From contig JAHFEJ010000007.1 of NCBI GenBank assembly GCA_023248535.1, forward strand, positions 18,105 to 62,408: a stretch of DNA of 44,304 bases, given 5' to 3'. This document shows, piece after piece, positions 15,769 through 23,091 of the stretch; position 1 is the stretch's first letter; each line of letters opens with the position of its first letter. The translations under genes were made by a program, and so were the position numbers. Under the pieces are notes generated by a model. That model ran no database searches, had not been told where the DNA came from, and saw only the letters and a program-made list of their open reading frames with translations. This stretch comes from Nitrospinales bacterium. Lineage in GTDB: Bacteria > Nitrospinota_A > UBA7883 > JACRGQ01.

Positions 15769-17181
15769 CTACGCCTCGGGCTTTTTCACGTCGATGCCGA
15801 GCTTCTTCACCTTGTACCAGATGCTGCGCTCGGTTATCCCCAGCTCTTCGGCCGTTTTGTTCTGCTTCCAGCGGTTGCGTTCCAGCGCGTCGAGCAGGAT
15901 GCGGCGCTCGAATTCCGCCACGCGGTCGTCTATGTTCTTGCCATTGCCGCTGGCGGGGGGCGGCGCGTCCTCTCCCGCTGGAGCCGCCACGCCGGCGGAT
16001 GCCGATGCCGCCGGCACCATATAGCTGTCCGCCACGTCGGTGATATTGATCGCCCCGCCGTCGCTCACCCCGACGGCCCGCTCGATGACGTTTTCCAGTT
16101 CACGGATGTTGCCGGGCCAGGGGCGCTCCACCAGCCAGTCCATCGCGCGCGGCTCCACATCCTTCACCGGCATGCCGTTTTCATCGCAGTATTTTTTCAC
16201 GAAGTGCTCCACCAGCAGCGGGATGTCCGCCTTGCGGCGCGCCAGCGGCGGCACGTGAATGTGAAACACGTTCAGGCGGTAAAAAAGGTCTTCCCGGAAT
16301 TTCTTGTCCGCCACCGCCCGCGCGATGTCGATATTCGTGGCGGCGATAACGCGCACGTCGATCTTCTTCGACCGGACGCTGCCGATGCGGTCCACCTCCC
16401 GCTCCTGCAGCACCCGCAACAGCTTCACCTGCATGGCGGACGGCATCTCGCCGATCTCATCCAAAAAAATGGTGCCGCCATCGGCCATCTCGAATTTGCC
16501 GGGACGCTGCGCCACGCCGGTGGCGGTGTTTTTTTCGATACCGAACAGCTCCGCCTCCAGCATCGATTCTGGAATTGCGGCGCAGTGCACTTTGACAAAC
16601 GGCCCTGCGGCGCGGCTGCTGTTGTAGTGCGCGGCGCGGGCGATCAACTCTTTGCCGGTACCGCTTTCGCCGGTGATAAGGATGGTGCTCTTGGTCCGCA
16701 CCGCCTTGTCCAGCACGGCAAAAACCTCTTCCAGCGCGCCGGAACGCCCGATCACATTATCGAAACGGTATCGGACGTTCAATTCTTCCTTCAGCCGCCG
16801 GTTCTCTTCTTTCAGGGCTATCCCCTCGGCGATCTTATCGACGATGCTGTACAACTCGTCCGGCTGTATCGGCTTGGTGAGGTAGTGATACGCTCCGGCT
16901 TTGATAGCCTCCACGGCATCGTTCACGTCGCGGCTGGCGGTGAGAATGATAACCGGCAGGACAGCATCTTTTTCATGCAGCCGTTTCATAAGTTCCACGC
17001 CGCTGCCTTCGGGCATGTAAAAATCGACGACGGCCATATGGGGCTTGATGGCATCGAACTTGGCCAGCGCGTCCGCCCCTGAAAGGTGCGGATACACCTC
17101 GTGATGGCGCAATGCCAACAGATCCTCGACCGACTTCAATATATTGATGTCGTCATCGACCGTTATTATTCGTACCCCCAT
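15769..17181 (-). CDS. NtrC-family response regulator with altered GAFTGA loop
   Basis: A 470-residue regulator: receiver (1-120; acidic pocket VDDD 8-11, phospho-Asp53, Thr81, Lys103), AAA+ domain (about 140-370; Walker A GESGTGKE 171-178, FLDE 239-242) and Fis-type helix-turn-helix (about 425-465). The GAFTGA loop, which contacts sigma54, reads NTATGV (218-223). Proteins with such changes may not activate sigma54 promoters and can work in other ways. An Ala/Pro-rich linker (388-413) precedes the HTH. No adjacent histidine kinase; the gene converges on the Ser/Thr kinase with a 10-base gap. Confidence 0.9.
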   Translation of the reverse strand: MGVRIITVDDDINILKSVEDLLALRHHEVYPHLSGADALAKFDAIKPHMAVVDFYMPEGSGVELMKRLHEKDAVLPVIILTASRDVNDAVEAIKAGAYHYLTKPIQPDELYSIVDKIAEGIALKEENRRLKEELNVRYRFDNVIGRSGALEEVFAVLDKAVRTKSTILITGESGTGKELIARAAHYNSSRAAGPFVKVHCAAIPESMLEAELFGIEKNTATGVAQRPGKFEMADGGTIFLDEIGEMPSAMQVKLLRVLQEREVDRIGSVRSKKIDVRVIAATNIDIARAVADKKFREDLFYRLNVFHIHVPPLARRKADIPLLVEHFVKKYCDENGMPVKDVEPRAMDWLVERPWPGNIRELENVIERAVGVSDGGAINITDVADSYMVPAASASAGVAAPAGEDAPPPASGNGKNIDDRVAEFERRILLDALERNRWKQNKTAEELGITERSIWYKVKKLGIDVKKPEA

Positions 17182-17188
17182 TGGGGGT
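17174..17188. repeat. perfect palindrome across the response-regulator start codon
   Basis: ACCCCCA-T-TGGGGGT is a 7-bp inverted repeat with one central base, and the start ATG lies in it. No Shine-Dalgarno is visible upstream. The transcript could form a tight but minimal-loop stem, or the DNA could be a protein-binding site. Confidence 0.45.
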
Positions 17189-17235
17189 TATTCTATATGA
17201 ATTTTTCCGGCACGGAAAAAAAGATTCAACCCCAT

Positions 17236-17691
17236 TCAGGGCCGCGCGTTCTTCTCGGCATCTTCCAGATTCGCGTAGATACGTTTAAGCGTTTCATCAA
17301 AGAGGGCGCATTCCCCTTCCGAAAGCCCTTTGTAAAACAGCTCGGCCATTTCCGCGGAAACCTGCTCGAATTTCTTCTCCAGCTTGGCATGGGAAGGAGA
17401 CAGGGAAATAAGAATTGTCCGCCGGTCTTCTAGCGACCGCCGCCGATGAACCAAACCTTTGCGCTCAAGCCGGTCCAGCATGGCAGTTAAGGTGGATTTT
17501 TCCAAAGCGGTCTTGCGGGCCAAATCGCTTATCGGAATGCCGTCTTTTTGCCATAGCACGAACAAAATACGCCCCTGCGCCGAATTTATCGACCCCAGTC
17601 CTTGGGCTTTCAGCATTTTGGAAAAAATCCGCTTCGCCGCGTGGTGAATCTTGGCGATAAGGAATCCGCCCACTCGTTTTGGTTTTATCAT
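17236..17691 (-). CDS. MarR-family transcriptional regulator
   Basis: A 151-residue winged-helix regulator. The HTH (about 55-75) reads ISDLARKTALEKSTLTAMLD, followed by the wing RRSLEDRRTILISLS. Both fit MarR proteins, which are dimers that release DNA when bound by phenolic or oxidising ligands. The start is supported by AAGGAG five bases upstream. A flavin-type oxidoreductase gene lies 102 bases upstream on the same strand, a common neighbour of MarR genes. Confidence 0.9.
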   Translation of the reverse strand: MIKPKRVGGFLIAKIHHAAKRIFSKMLKAQGLGSINSAQGRILFVLWQKDGIPISDLARKTALEKSTLTAMLDRLERKGLVHRRRSLEDRRTILISLSPSHAKLEKKFEQVSAEMAELFYKGLSEGECALFDETLKRIYANLEDAEKNARP

Positions 17692-17793
17692 CTCCTTGCA
17701 CCTTCACGTTTCGCATATCATATACCATGGCAACATTCCCTTAGGTGAAAGGCCTCATAAAACCTCTATGGCAAAACCTGCTGTCAGACCCCT

Positions 17794-18267
17794 CTATGGC
17801 TTGCTTTTGAAAATAAGCTCTTCCCGCGCGAGGCGGTGATAGTAAATCCCCCGAACCGGCGCCAGCCGTAACACGGCATTGTCGGGGTCTTCCACCCCGC
17901 CGGGGTAGTACAATTCCCAGCCCTTCTGCCAGATGCGCCGTTTTGTCTCCACGTCACTGACTATTTCCATGTCTCCCGCAAGCGACAGCCCGCGAAAATC
18001 CGATGGAACCGCATAATACACGGCGACCCTTGGATTTTTTGCGATTTGCCCTACCTTGCGCGATCCGGTGTTGGTGGTGAAATAAAGCAGGTGATCTTCG
18101 TCATGCCCTTCAAACACCGCCGCCAAACCGGGGAACTGCGCCTCCCGCCGGAGGTTGAACATCGCGCGGATATCGGGATAACCATCCTCCCCTATGGTGC
18201 TGACAAATGCCGCTTCGGCAATTTTGAGAAGCTCGATGGTTGGCTTTAGGCCGTATTCCTTCTTCAT
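17794..18267 (-). CDS. pyridoxamine 5'-phosphate oxidase-like flavoprotein
   Basis: A 157-residue split-barrel protein of the PNPOx-like family that usually binds FMN or F420. AAFVSTIGEDGYPDIRAMFN and LLYFTTNTGSRKVGQIAKNP are the two best matches to the fold. The start is placed at ATG 18267, six bases after GGAGGG; an in-frame ATG 12 bases upstream overlaps that ribosome site. The substrate is unknown; many relatives are general-stress or detoxification proteins. It has a strong promoter of its own and is followed by the MarR gene. Confidence 0.85.
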   Translation of the reverse strand: MKKEYGLKPTIELLKIAEAAFVSTIGEDGYPDIRAMFNLRREAQFPGLAAVFEGHDEDHLLYFTTNTGSRKVGQIAKNPRVAVYYAVPSDFRGLSLAGDMEIVSDVETKRRIWQKGWELYYPGGVEDPDNAVLRLAPVRGIYYHRLAREELIFKSKP

Positions 18268-18294
18268 AACGCCCTCCATTTGGTTTTGATTTGA

Positions 18295-18322
18295 ATTATA
18301 CTATATAAAACTATAAAGTCAA
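18295..18322 (-). promoter_or_regulatory. sigma70-type promoter of the PNPOx-like gene
   Basis: On the minus strand TTGACT (18317-18322) and a perfect TATAAT (18295-18300) are 16 bases apart, 28 bases before the start. The spacer carries the AT-rich element (18303-18316) that resembles the palindrome at 14325-14338. Confidence 0.75.
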
Positions 18323-18395
18323 GCCGGAAAGGCCAAGTTAAACTCTCCCCCCTCCCGAAAAATCATTTACAATAGGCTCTATGAACTATACACAA

Positions 18396-18416
18396 CCGCC
18401 TGTAGGCGGAACCGCC
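18396..18416 (+). promoter_or_regulatory. two mutually exclusive hairpins upstream of era
   Basis: CCGCCT-GT-AGGCGG (18396-18409) and GGCGG-AA-CCGCC (18405-18416) share the same GGCGG arm, so only one can form at a time. They lie 33 bases before the era start. They may be part of a dispersed palindromic repeat also seen at 6049-6072. Confidence 0.4.
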
Positions 18417-18448
18417 GTTGACATCCACTATCATTCCATGTGTGACGC

Positions 18449-19342
18449 TTGACCGCCTACCGCTCCGGCTACTGCTGCATCCTGGGCCGCCCCAACGCCG
18501 GCAAAAGCACCCTGCTCAACCGCTTTTGCGGCGAAAAGGTCGCCATCGTCACCGACAAGCCGCAAACCACCCGCGACATGATCACCGCCATCAAAACCAC
18601 CCCGGCGGCGCAGATCATCTTCCTCGACACGCCGGGCCTGCATGAAAGCCCCAAGGAACTGAACAAAGTCATGCAGGCCGCCGCCAAGGAAGCCGCGGAA
18701 TCCGCCGATATGCTGCTGGTGATCTTCGATCCGCGTGATACATCAGCCCGCGAAGACCTGCATCTCGCCCGGCAGCTGGCCGGCTCGGCCAAACCGGTCA
18801 TCGCCGCCATCAACAAAATCGACCTCGTGGAGAAGGTAAGGCTGTTGCCGGTGATGCAGCTGCTGGCCGACGAAGGGATCGCGGAGATATACCCCATCTC
18901 GGCAAAGACCGGCGAAGGGGTGGAAGAACTGGAACGGGGGATCGCGGCCTGCCTGCCGGAGGGGCCGATGCTCTACCCCGAAGACCAGCTCACCGACCAG
19001 AACGAACGGTTTCTCGCTTCCGAGATCATCCGTGAAAAGCTTTTCCAATACACCCACAAGGAAATACCCTACTCGTCCGTGGTGATTGTGGAGGAATACA
19101 AGGAGCGCAGCGAAAGCCTGAACGCCGTGCGCGCCGTCATCTATGTGGAAAGGGATTCGCAACGCGGCATCGTGGTCGGCCAGGGGGGGCAGATGATAAA
19201 ACAGATCGGCCAGGCGGCGCGCGAAGAGCTGGAGCAACGCTTTGGGAAGAAGTTTTTCCTCGAGCTTAATGTAAAAACCCGCAAAGACTGGACCAAGGAC
19301 GAAAAATTCCTCAAGGAAATCGGACGCCAGTATAAAGGATAA
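18449..19342 (+). CDS. era: GTPase Era
   Basis: A 297-residue ribosome-assembly GTPase that binds 16S rRNA. G motifs are GRPNAGKST (13-21), KPQTTRD, DTPG and NKID; the C-terminal KH domain contains VVGQGGQMIKQIG. TTG at 18449 is the only start that keeps the P-loop region intact, because TGA lies two codons upstream. A four-codon frame (ATG TGT GAC GCT TGA) overlaps this TTG and could deliver ribosomes to it. recO follows after three bases. Confidence 0.95.
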   Translation: MTAYRSGYCCILGRPNAGKSTLLNRFCGEKVAIVTDKPQTTRDMITAIKTTPAAQIIFLDTPGLHESPKELNKVMQAAAKEAAESADMLLVIFDPRDTSAREDLHLARQLAGSAKPVIAAINKIDLVEKVRLLPVMQLLADEGIAEIYPISAKTGEGVEELERGIAACLPEGPMLYPEDQLTDQNERFLASEIIREKLFQYTHKEIPYSSVVIVEEYKERSESLNAVRAVIYVERDSQRGIVVGQGGQMIKQIGQAAREELEQRFGKKFFLELNVKTRKDWTKDEKFLKEIGRQYKG

Positions 19343-19345
19343 GCC

Positions 19346-20128
19346 GTGCCGCTTTTCAACGACGAAGCGATAACCCTGCGCCATTTCGATTTCGGCGAAG
19401 CGGACCGCATCGTCAGTTTCTTCGGCAAAAAACATGGCAAGGTCCGCATCGTCGCCAAGGGGTGCCGCAAACTCAAAAGCCGGTTCGCCGGGCGGCTGGA
19501 ACCGTTCCACACCGTCGACATCGTCTATTTCGGCCGGGAACACGCCAGTCTCTTCAAGCTCTCCAGCGTGGACATGAAAGATATGCGCCCCGCCGCGGGG
19601 GAAGGATTGGAGCGTTACGGCCGCGCATGCTATGTGACCGAGTTGATGGAAGCGGGCCTGCGCGAGGGGGATCCGAACCCGAAGGCGTGGATGGCCGCCG
19701 AAGCGGCGCTTAACCTTCTCATGCGGGAAACACGCGTGGCGGAACTGGACTGGATCGTACGTTTTTTCGATGTAAAATTCTTAAGCCACATCGGCTACAC
19801 CCCCACGCTGGACCGCTGCGTGGTCTGCCGCGGATTGCTGCCGGAACTGCCACAGGCGCTGTTCGACGCCGAAAAAGGGGGTCTCACCTGCCCGCGCTGC
19901 AAGCATAAGAGCAACGGACTTATCCCCCTCTCGGCGGGGGCGGCCAAGTTTCTGGCCAGGATACTCACGACCACATTCGCCGACGCCGCGCGGCTGAAGC
20001 CGTCGCCTCAAATATTGGGCGAAATCGTCCGCTGCATCACCGCCTTCCGCAACCAGCGGCTGCATGCAAAATTTAATAGCGAAAAATTCTTTTCCCCCGC
20101 TAATATAGCGTATACGGGAGAACCATGA
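19346..20128 (+). CDS. recO: DNA repair protein RecO
   Basis: A 260-residue recombination mediator: N-terminal OB fold (about 1-80; GKVRIVAKGCRKLKSRFAGR) and a helical domain with a four-Cys zinc site (CVVC and CPRC in the 150-190 region). RecO helps RecR load RecA on SSB-coated single-stranded DNA. Starts at GTG 19346. The era-recO order is common. The last codons overlap the PII-like start (ATGA). Confidence 0.93.
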   Translation: MPLFNDEAITLRHFDFGEADRIVSFFGKKHGKVRIVAKGCRKLKSRFAGRLEPFHTVDIVYFGREHASLFKLSSVDMKDMRPAAGEGLERYGRACYVTELMEAGLREGDPNPKAWMAAEAALNLLMRETRVAELDWIVRFFDVKFLSHIGYTPTLDRCVVCRGLLPELPQALFDAEKGGLTCPRCKHKSNGLIPLSAGAAKFLARILTTTFADAARLKPSPQILGEIVRCITAFRNQRLHAKFNSEKFFSPANIAYTGEP

Positions 20129-20460
20129 AAAAGATACAGGCCATCATAAAGCCGCTTAAACTTGACGACGTGAAAGAAACGTTGAACGAGATAGGCATCG
20201 GCGGCCTGACCATCAGCGAAGTGAAAGGGGTGGGCAAACAGGCCGGCAAGGGAGGCCCCTTTGTAAGCGCTCCAACAACCGCAGGACTCCCCAAGGTCTG
20301 CCTTGAAATCATCGTCGAAGACGACCGGGTGGAAGAGGTTATCGCCGCCATTCTGCGGTCGGGAAGCGCCGGCCGCGTGGGGGACGGCAAAATATTCGTC
20401 ACCGGCCTGGATGATGTGATCCGCGTGCGCACCGGCGAACGCGGCTCCTCGGCGGTTTAG
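20125..20460 (+). CDS. PII-family signal protein with unusual T-loop
   Basis: A 111-residue protein of the GlnB/GlnK family. The core is well kept: MKKIQAIIKPLKLDDVKE at the start, GRVGDGKIFV and VIRVRTGE at the end (nucleotide-binding edges). The T-loop (about 36-55; GKQAGKGGPFVSAPTTAGLP) keeps Gln39 but has no Tyr at the usual uridylylation position (Tyr51) and is about one residue shorter than GlnB. It could not be modified by GlnD in the normal way, so it may sense only ATP/ADP/2-oxoglutarate or have other partners. Translational overlap with recO (ATGA); no glnA or amtB next to it. Confidence 0.88.
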   Translation: MKKIQAIIKPLKLDDVKETLNEIGIGGLTISEVKGVGKQAGKGGPFVSAPTTAGLPKVCLEIIVEDDRVEEVIAAILRSGSAGRVGDGKIFVTGLDDVIRVRTGERGSSAV

Positions 20461-20470
20461 CGGGTTCCCC

Positions 20471-21682
20471 CTACAAAGATATCTCCGGTATCGGCAAACC
20501 GTACCGCACGTGGGCCATGTAGTAGCGTTCAAACGCCTCTTTCATATAATGAAAGAGCGCTCCCTTTTTATGGATAAGGCGGTTGCGCGGCGGTTGGAGC
20601 GGACTGGCCCCCGCCAAAAAAGCGGTATCCCCGGCATCGGCGATGCAAATCACGCTGAAATCAATGCCGCGCGCTTTCGAGCCCCCCTGTATGTCGGCGG
20701 CGATGTTGTGCGCGGCCCGCATGGCCATAACCTCGGTCATCTGTCCCGTTTTCGGCACCCCCACCGGCACCGGCGTAGCCTCCTTCGGCGGGATGGCGAG
20801 CGAAACGCCAACCGCGTAGATATTCGGATAACGGGGGTTGGCCAGATATTCATCCGCCAAAAGGAACCCGCGCGGATTCGCCAATCCCTCTTCCCCCATA
20901 TATGCATGGCTGCCGTAAAACGCCGGGGTAATGAGGGAGAAATCGCAGGCGAGCCTTCTCCCCCCTTCCAGTTCCACATGATTCGGCGACACCCCGGCAA
21001 GGCGGGCGTTGGTGATGCATTCAATATCACGGTCGGCGAATTCATCCTCCAGCATCCGCCGCATCGCCCCAAACCCCCCAACGCCGAAATGCCCCGCGAA
21101 GGGTTCGTTGGTGAACAGGGAAATCAAAAATTTGCCGCGGAGTTTTTTCCGGCGCAGCATGGTATCGATTAAAAATGCCATCTCATACACCGGCCCCAGA
21201 CAGGAAGCTCCCTGCACATTTCCCAGCACGATGGAACCGCCGCCACGGGCACAAAGCCTCTCCAACGCACCCCGCACCGCCAGCGCCTGTTCCACCGTGA
21301 AGAGGGCGTGGCGCTGCCCGCCATCAGGCTCCAGCCCCGGAGCCGCCGCGAAATCCAGTTCAGAGCCGGTAGCCGCCACAAGATAGTCGTATTCATAAAC
21401 TCCGTTCTTCCCGATGGCGCGGCAGGCGGCCGGATCCAGCCGGGTGATGGTGTCTTGCGTATGGCGGATGCCCGCGCTCCACAACCGTGCCGCGACCGGA
21501 TGCTGAATGGCGGACGGCTCACGCCAACCGAGCGCCACCCACGGCAGGGATGGTATGAATGTAAAGAGGGGGTCGGCGGAAATGACGGTAATTTCGTGCG
21601 CGCCGCCCAGCAGTTTCCGCAGGCGCATCGCGGCGTTGAAACCGCCGAATGAGGAACCAAGAACCAGAATGCGCTTCCCCAT
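20471..21682 (-). CDS. FAD-dependent sulfide:quinone oxidoreductase-like protein
   Basis: A 403-residue flavoprotein with the NADH dehydrogenase-2/SQR fold: dinucleotide motif GSSFGGFNAA near the start, ATGSELD near 105 and a second FAD segment IYAVGVS near 300. ASCLGPVYE holds a Cys in the position typical of SQR proteins; I do not see a clear second redox Cys in the C-terminal third, so true sulfide oxidation is uncertain. The start is ATG 21682, overlapping the stop of the DsrE-like gene (TAATG). The two genes together suggest sulfur or persulfide metabolism. Confidence 0.82.
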   Translation of the reverse strand: MGKRILVLGSSFGGFNAAMRLRKLLGGAHEITVISADPLFTFIPSLPWVALGWREPSAIQHPVAARLWSAGIRHTQDTITRLDPAACRAIGKNGVYEYDYLVAATGSELDFAAAPGLEPDGGQRHALFTVEQALAVRGALERLCARGGGSIVLGNVQGASCLGPVYEMAFLIDTMLRRKKLRGKFLISLFTNEPFAGHFGVGGFGAMRRMLEDEFADRDIECITNARLAGVSPNHVELEGGRRLACDFSLITPAFYGSHAYMGEEGLANPRGFLLADEYLANPRYPNIYAVGVSLAIPPKEATPVPVGVPKTGQMTEVMAMRAAHNIAADIQGGSKARGIDFSVICIADAGDTAFLAGASPLQPPRNRLIHKKGALFHYMKEAFERYYMAHVRYGLPIPEISL

Positions 21683-22038
21683 TAGAACGTAACCACTTTG
21701 TCGGAAACCATCATCCAATCATACAGGATTTGCATGGAGCCGGGTCTCACGGACTCGATCATTTCCCCCGTGCCGATGCCACAGCGGTCGATGCATGTTT
21801 TGCAGTAGCGGATTTCCGCACCCGCCGCCGCCTCTTCCGCCAGCATCGCCGCGAGGTTGAAATAGCCCTTCGGCGGCTCAAGGCCGTTCCGCGCTGCGTC
21901 CACCCCGGCGTTAATGAGGAAGATGCGCGTTTGGCTTCCGTTTTCCCGCGCCGTTACGGCAAGCCGGATGGCGTTCCACGCCGCGTCCGAGCCGCCATAC
22001 GGGGCCGAACTTATGATGATGAGAAGCGATTTAGCCAT
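21682..22038 (-). CDS. DsrE/DsrF-like sulfur-relay protein
   Basis: A 118-residue DsrE-like protein (MAKSLLIIISSAPYGGSDAA). CKTCIDRCGI near residues 80-89 offers three Cys residues; one conserved Cys in this place is the sulfur carrier in DsrE/TusD-type proteins. ATG 22038 is chosen as start because GGGAGGGGG lies directly upstream; an earlier in-frame start adds seven residues. It precedes an SQR-like gene with overlapping stop and start. Confidence 0.85.
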   Translation of the reverse strand: MAKSLLIIISSAPYGGSDAAWNAIRLAVTARENGSQTRIFLINAGVDAARNGLEPPKGYFNLAAMLAEEAAAGAEIRYCKTCIDRCGIGTGEMIESVRPGSMQILYDWMMVSDKVVTF

Positions 22039-22093
22039 GGACCCCCTCCCTGCAAACAAACGCTAATTACCCGCGGACAACACTCACACATGA

Positions 22094-22123
22094 AAGATAA
22101 TATAGCTAACAATTAATTGTCAA
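22094..22123 (-). promoter_or_regulatory. promoter of the dsrE-like/SQR pair with palindrome
   Basis: On the minus strand TTGACA (22118-22123) and TATCTT (22094-22099) are 18 bases apart. A perfect 12-bp palindrome, ACAATTAATTGT (22109-22120), overlaps the -35. The long spacer is close to what MerR regulators use, and a MerR gene ends 38 bases upstream. Confidence 0.55.
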
Positions 22124-22160
22124 GTATTTCCGCGCCGCCCCAAACGGCGATCGATGCCGC

Positions 22161-22628
22161 CTACCGCTTTTTTCCGCCTTTTGCCGGCACGAAGCACTTG
22201 GGGCCGATATCCTTTCCCTGATGCATCCGCATGGCCCGGTTCTGCCGGTAGGTGAGACGGATGGGGCACCCTTGGCAGGTGCGGGCGTCCGCCTCGCCCG
22301 ACCCTTTGATCGCTTCCCAGCATTTTTGCCGGTAGTTGCCATACGCCGGACATGCCGGCTGGTTGCACTGCTTGATCTCCCAGCAGGGGGCCATCATGTA
22401 AAGCAGTTTGAGGCCGTTGATGGTCATCCCCACTTCGTCGAGATAAAACTTTATGTTCTTGATGAACTGGATATCATTGTTGGAATAGCGCCGCTGCCCA
22501 TTCACCCGCGCCGGTTGTATGAATCCGGCCTTCTCGTATTCTCGCAACATCCGCGGCGTCGTGTCGGTGAGGGTAGCCGCCACCGCCATGGCGTAAAGCG
22601 GTTTGGCGCTGTCAATGTCGATAGCCAT
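22161..22628 (-). CDS. MerR-family regulator with Cys-rich C-terminal domain
   Basis: A 155-residue protein. Residues 10-75 are a MerR helix-turn-helix with wing (TPRMLREYEKAGFIQPAR, NGQRRYSNNDI), close to HspR-like members. The C-terminal part has seven Cys (82, 88, 93, 103, 118, 121, 145), including two CWE motifs and CPAY/CQGCP, a pattern like the two-CW metal-binding domain. It may hold an Fe-S cluster or zinc and sense redox or sulfur state. Start chosen at 22628; 22646 is possible, and neither has a strong ribosome site. Likely regulates the adjacent dsrE-like/SQR pair (inference). Confidence 0.82.
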   Translation of the reverse strand: MAIDIDSAKPLYAMAVAATLTDTTPRMLREYEKAGFIQPARVNGQRRYSNNDIQFIKNIKFYLDEVGMTINGLKLLYMMAPCWEIKQCNQPACPAYGNYRQKCWEAIKGSGEADARTCQGCPIRLTYRQNRAMRMHQGKDIGPKCFVPAKGGKKR

Positions 22629-22683
22629 ACCGTCAATATAACCCATGGGGACGGCGGGATGAAATGCCCGGCGGCGATGCGCG

Positions 22684-23091
22684 CTATTTTTTCTGCCGGG
22701 CCGCTTCGCCGATGAAGTAGGCGACCATCCAGTCCTGCACGTCCGGATGAATGAGAACATACCGGGTGATACAACGGAATACCTGTTTTCCCTTCAGTTC
22801 ATCCGGCAGGTTGCGCACGACCTCGGCGACCGCCTGCACCGGATCCTTGCCGTGCGGCAGGGTGATTTCGATATAGAGGAAAAACCCCGGCGGAATATCC
22901 TTGGCTATCTTGAAGGCGCAGCCGCCGCCCGAAAAATCGACCCCCACCCCGTTGGAGAATGGAGAGAGCTGATACCGCCCGTCCTCCTGACGCACCGCCA
23001 CGCGGTAGCGGATCATCAGCGGCATCTCGACCCGGAAATCCGCCCGCTTGCTGGCCCCCTTGCCGGGGCCCGGCACTGGCGCCGCGCTCAT
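22684..23091 (-). CDS. PilZ-domain protein (cyclic di-GMP receptor)
   Basis: A 135-residue single PilZ domain. The RxxxR element is in KRADFRVE (about 16-22) and the DxSxxG element in VDFSGGG (about 51-57); both contact cyclic di-GMP in the family. It overlaps the motB stop (ATGA), so it is made with the motor proteins. As with YcgR, it may slow or steer the motor when cyclic di-GMP is high (inference). Confidence 0.87.
   Translation of the reverse strand: MSAAPVPGPGKGASKRADFRVEMPLMIRYRVAVRQEDGRYQLSPFSNGVGVDFSGGGCAFKIAKDIPPGFFLYIEITLPHGKDPVQAVAEVVRNLPDELKGKQVFRCITRYVLIHPDVQDWMVAYFIGEAARQKK

Noticed and set aside
15700-17082. 460-codon open frame antisense to the NtrC-like gene
   Set aside because: Low-complexity shadow with no domain; the regulator on the opposite strand is certain.
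17764-17800. direct repeat CCTCTATGGC in the MarR upstream gap
   Set aside because: Two copies only, the second running into the end of the PNPOx-like gene; likely chance.
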